Part shown: piece by piece, positions 49,261-51,986 of the stretch
Numbering within the stretch: the first letter of the stretch is position 1
How the letters are laid out: each line of letters opens with the position of its first letter
NCBI RefSeq assembly: GCF_001484765.1
Contig: NZ_KQ947384.1
Span: 346 to 52,331 of the forward strand
DNA: 51,986 nucleotides
Direction: 5' to 3'
Source: Entomohabitans teleogrylli
GTDB lineage: Bacteria > Pseudomonadota > Gammaproteobacteria > Enterobacterales > Enterobacteriaceae
Position numbers and translations under genes: made by a program
Notes under the pieces: model-generated
Told to the model about the DNA's origin: nothing
Database searches by the model: none
Seen by the model: only the letters and a program-made list of their open reading frames with translations

Positions 49261-50247
49261 TTAATACATTGGCGTTAATTGTAGCGGAGGTTCACGCAGA
49301 ACCCTGACCTGCTCAGTAAACAGGGCGGTCTGTTGTCTCCAGAAGTCTTCTTCCCGTAACCAGGGAAAACTAACAGGAAATGCGGGATCGTCCCAGCGTC
49401 TCATCAACCATGCCAGATAATACACCTGACGCATGGCCCGTAAAGGTTCAATGAGGGCAATTTCATTAACATCAAAGGGGTTGAATTCTTCGTAAGCTTC
49501 AATAATGGTTTCCAGTTGAATACGCTGCTCATGACGATCGCCGTTGAGCAACATCCAGAGATCCTGAATCGCCGGACCGTTACGGGCATCGTCCAGATCG
49601 ACAAACAGCGGACCATCACGCCAGAGAATATTTCCCGGATGGCAGTCGCCGTGTAACCTAATCTGTGCGAAGCGGCTATGCCACTGTTCCGTCACCGCAT
49701 GGATTAAGGCATCGGCCGCCCGCAGGAAACCATCTTTTAACGCCACAGGAACTAACGCTGAGGACTCATACACCCGACGGGGCTCCAGCAAATATTCGTT
49801 CAGCCCAATATCCGGCCGATATGCAAAGCGTTGGCGCTTTCCTGCCTGATGGATGCGCCCCAGATAGCGGCCAACCCACTCCATTTGATCAATATTATCC
49901 GGCTCGAACTGACGCCCGCCGAGACTGGGAAATACGGCAAACATAAACCCCTGATATTCCAGAACGGTAGCGCCCTGGTAAGCTATCGGTGTGGCAACAG
50001 GGATCTCATGTTCAAACAGTTCCAGCGCAAACTGGTGCTCTTCGTTAATTTGCTCGGCTGACCAACGCTGCGGACGATAAAACTTCACCACGAAGCGCTG
50101 CCGGTCCTCATCCATAAACTGGTAAACGCGATTCTCATAACTATTGAGGGGCGTCAGCCCCGAATCCACCCTGATGCCATGCTCAAACAGGGCGTCAAGG
50201 ATGGTATCCGGGTGGAGTGTCCGGAAATTAAATGCGTTGTCTGTCAT
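49261..50247 (-). CDS. srkA: stress response serine/threonine kinase SrkA (YihE/RdoA)
   Basis: The product is 328 residues, the E. coli length. It is a choline-kinase-like (APH fold) protein kinase that protects against programmed cell death and envelope stress, controlled by Cpx. Catalytic loop [12 protein letters not shown] near residue 198 and metal-binding [10 protein letters not shown] are visible. The RFVVKFYRP lysine near 55 belongs to the ATP site. It comes first in the srkA-dsbA unit. Confidence 0.97.
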   Translation of the reverse strand: MTDNAFNFRTLHPDTILDALFEHGIRVDSGLTPLNSYENRVYQFMDEDRQRFVVKFYRPQRWSAEQINEEHQFALELFEHEIPVATPIAYQGATVLEYQGFMFAVFPSLGGRQFEPDNIDQMEWVGRYLGRIHQAGKRQRFAYRPDIGLNEYLLEPRRVYESSALVPVALKDGFLRAADALIHAVTEQWHSRFAQIRLHGDCHPGNILWRDGPLFVDLDDARNGPAIQDLWMLLNGDRHEQRIQLETIIEAYEEFNPFDVNEIALIEPLRAMRQVYYLAWLMRRWDDPAFPVSFPWLREEDFWRQQTALFTEQVRVLREPPLQLTPMY

Positions 50248-50323
50248 CCCGCAATCCGCTGCAGTACATGTATACTTCAGGATAACATTTCACAGCCATT
50301 TCGGTGACGTGTCTTACAAGCTT

Positions 50324-50593
50324 TTACTCTTTAATAACACCCCGCGCCCGCAGCAGCGCGGTTTTAAAATCTTCTTCATAATCTTTCTGAATACCTGGAA
50401 TTACCGCGTCTTTTGCCGAATCACGCATTTTTAACTGATAGATAAGAATATCATCTGTTAAATCAGTCAGATCGCCGTTAAAGCCTGACTCTTTCGCCAG
50501 TTTCTGCAAAAATTGCAATAAATTCAGATCGGGTTCTTTCTGCCAGGCCGGCTGAAGCAGCTCGATCACTTCGTTAAGGCGTTTGCATTTCAT
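50324..50593 (-). CDS. yihD: conserved protein YihD
   Basis: The product is 89 residues, the E. coli length, starting [18 protein letters not shown]. The ATG at 50593 follows GAGAAAGGAGTACAGATACC. It is a DUF1040 protein: helical, cytoplasmic, of unknown function. It lies 76 bases upstream of srkA on the same strand and is divergent from mobA, as in E. coli. Confidence 0.95.
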   Translation of the reverse strand: MKCKRLNEVIELLQPAWQKEPDLNLLQFLQKLAKESGFNGDLTDLTDDILIYQLKMRDSAKDAVIPGIQKDYEEDFKTALLRARGVIKE

Positions 50594-50668
50594 GGTATCT
50601 GTACTCCTTTCTCTTGAGAGGGACACGTTAGCAGGCTCAAACCCACATTAAAAGAGGCGATACTGGTC

Positions 50669-51241
50669 ATGAAGCTGACCGAAATTACCGGTGTTATTCT
50701 TGCTGGGGGAAGGGCGACCAGGATGGGTGGCCAGGACAAAGGGTTGCTCCCTCTGAATGGTATTCCTTTGTGGCAACACGTTTTCCAGCGCCTGGCGCCA
50801 CAAGTCGGCGCGGTGGCTATCAGCGCAAACCGTAACATTCCTGTTTACCAACGTAGTGGACAACCGGTGATCGAAGATACCCTACCGGATTATCCCGGCC
50901 CTCTGGCCGGGATGCTGAGTGCCATGGAACAGCTTAATAGCGAGTGGTTTTTATTCTGTCCATGCGACGTTCCCTACATTCCGCAAAATCTCGCCCAATC
51001 GCTCTGGCAGGCTAAAAACGAATATCCTGCAGTCTGGGTTCATGATTCAGAACGCGATCACCCGACGATTTCTTTGCTGCACCGCAGCCTATCAATACCC
51101 CTGCGTGATTACCTGAGCGCAGGAGAAAGGCGTGTGATGGTTTTTCTGCGTCAGGCTGGCGGCCACCCGGTCGTACTGCACCATGAGTTTACTAATATGA
51201 ATACCCCTCAAGAGCTGACACGACGCCGGGAGGATGTATGA
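50669..51241 (+). CDS. mobA: molybdenum cofactor guanylyltransferase MobA
   Basis: The product is 190 residues (E. coli 194). MobA attaches GMP to molybdopterin to make the guanine-dinucleotide cofactor used by DMSO reductase-type enzymes. The Rossmann-like GTP site [19 protein letters not shown] is at residues about 12-30, with [10 protein letters not shown] near 97 and the conserved NMNTPQEL close to the end. It begins at 50669 and overlaps mobB by four bases (ATGA). Confidence 0.97.
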   Translation: MKLTEITGVILAGGRATRMGGQDKGLLPLNGIPLWQHVFQRLAPQVGAVAISANRNIPVYQRSGQPVIEDTLPDYPGPLAGMLSAMEQLNSEWFLFCPCDVPYIPQNLAQSLWQAKNEYPAVWVHDSERDHPTISLLHRSLSIPLRDYLSAGERRVMVFLRQAGGHPVVLHHEFTNMNTPQELTRRREDV

Positions 51242-51762
51242 CGCCATTACTGGCTATTGCAGCCCGAAGCGGTACGGGCAAGACCACGTTGTTAAAAGCG
51301 CTTATTCCTTTACTTACCGCCGCAGATATCAGACCCGGACTGATAAAACATACTCATCACCATATGGACATCGATTCTCCCGGGAAAGACAGCTACGAAT
51401 TACGCAAAGCTGGCGCTGTACAAACATTACTTGCCAGCAATCAACGCTGGGCGCTAATGACCGAAACCCCGGAGCAGGAAAATTTAGATTTATACTATCT
51501 TGCCAGCCAGATGGACTGTTCGCTGATTGATATCATCCTGGTAGAAGGCTTTAAACATGAAGCTGTTCCGAAAATTTTACTTTACCGCTCCGCAACCCGG
51601 CATCAGCCACCCCATCCTGAGCTGGATGAATATGTGATTGCTGTAGCCAGCGATGTCGATTTAGCTCTTCCGGTTCCTCAGTTCGATCTTAATAACCCTG
51701 AAGAAATTTGCCGGTTTATTATTGAGTGGTTAAAAAGCAGCGATGGGAATAACCCGGGGTGA
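51238..51762 (+). CDS. mobB: molybdopterin-guanine dinucleotide biosynthesis adaptor MobB
   Basis: The product is 174 residues (E. coli 175). MobB is a GTP-binding P-loop protein ([15 protein letters not shown] at residues 9-23) that helps MobA; it is not essential for cofactor synthesis in E. coli. [20 protein letters not shown] and [13 protein letters not shown] are family segments. Its start overlaps the mobA stop (ATGA), so the two are translated together. Confidence 0.97.
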   Translation: MTPLLAIAARSGTGKTTLLKALIPLLTAADIRPGLIKHTHHHMDIDSPGKDSYELRKAGAVQTLLASNQRWALMTETPEQENLDLYYLASQMDCSLIDIILVEGFKHEAVPKILLYRSATRHQPPHPELDEYVIAVASDVDLALPVPQFDLNNPEEICRFIIEWLKSSDGNNPG

Positions 51763-51944
51763 CAGGGAGAGTCCCGGGAACAGTTCCTCCCTGTGTTTTC
51801 ATCCACCGTCCGGCCGGCAGGGAGCCTCTGCCGGACCGCGGCCAGACAACAGAGAAGTCCCGTGCCTGCGCATGAACCTTCCCTGTCTCTCTGCTCCGGC
51901 AGACCATGGTCACGGACCCGTTCCGACTCCCCCGGGTGATTTCA
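51763..51944. other. GC-rich tail after mobB without a gene
   Basis: About 180 bases, noticeably richer in G and C than the genes around it, with no good reading frame. It has nested inverted repeats, such as ccggcag/ctgccgg near 51813-51833, and a gcgcatga word that recurs in the terminal hairpin. E. coli synteny predicts an rRNA operon immediately right. Confidence 0.4.
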
Positions 51945-51949
51945 GACAA

Positions 51950-51982
51950 ACAAAAAAGCCCCATGCTTGCGCATGAGGCTTT
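51950..51982 (-). terminator. terminator facing leftward, probably of an rRNA operon outside the window
   Basis: Read on the minus strand: aaaagcctcatgc pairs with gcatggggctttt around the loop gcaa, followed by TTTTTTG. In E. coli the rrnA operon converges on mobB here, so this is probably its terminator; the RNA genes themselves are not in the window. Confidence 0.6.
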
Positions 51983-51986
51983 TCTG

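Overview
The window is chromosomal DNA from a member of the Enterobacteriaceae that is not E. coli itself. Most proteins are near-identical in length and sequence to the E. coli products Gmk, RpoZ, SpoT, TrmH, RecG, GltS, XanP, YicH, FabY, Dtd, YihY, YihX, TypA, GlnA, GlnL, GlnG, YshB, HemN, YihI, EngB, PolA, YihG, DsbA, SrkA, YihD, MobA and MobB. The sRNAs Spot 42 and CsrC are found at their expected positions. No rRNA, tRNA, CRISPR array or complete insertion sequence is visible. The right edge ends in a terminator facing leftward, as expected if an rRNA operon (rrnA in E. coli) lies just outside.

Layout. (1) 1-2690 is AT-rich accessory DNA, probably the end of a genomic island. It holds a DUF3644/HEPN-like gene and a DUF4365 nuclease-like gene, a plausible two-gene anti-phage or toxin module. 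(2) 2.7-13.7 kb is a lineage-specific segment. It carries a small unknown protein, an M20 amidohydrolase, an unusual TadG-like/RCC1 beta-propeller fusion, and a sugar-acid catabolic cluster made of TRAP transporter DctP and fused DctQM, an SDR dehydrogenase, a LacI-type regulator and a HIT-gluconokinase fusion. A candidate LacI operator lies at the promoter of the cluster. (3) 14.2-27.5 kb is the conserved yicG-ligB-gmk-rpoZ-spoT-trmH-recG-gltS-xanP-yicH block. (4) 27.5-36.1 kb reads mostly leftward: yihX-yihY-dtd-fabY, a nucleoside-utilisation operon (MHS transporter, LacI regulator, nucleoside hydrolase) with twin palindromic operators, and typA. (5) 36.2-51.8 kb holds the nitrogen-control operon glnA-glnL-glnG with NtrC and sigma-54 sites, yshB, hemN with yihI and a small membrane protein, csrC, engB, spf, polA, yihG, srkA-dsbA, yihD and mobAB.

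Compared with E. coli, the yicH and fabY blocks are joined directly and the second block is inverted relative to the first. This is what an inversion spanning oriC would give. The sulfoquinovose region between yihX and typA, dinD/yicC next to yicG, and yihF next to yihG are not present in their E. coli places.

The best candidates for undescribed biology are the DUF3644-DUF4365 pair, the TadG/RCC1 fusion and the HIT-kinase fusion with its TRAP/SDR cluster.
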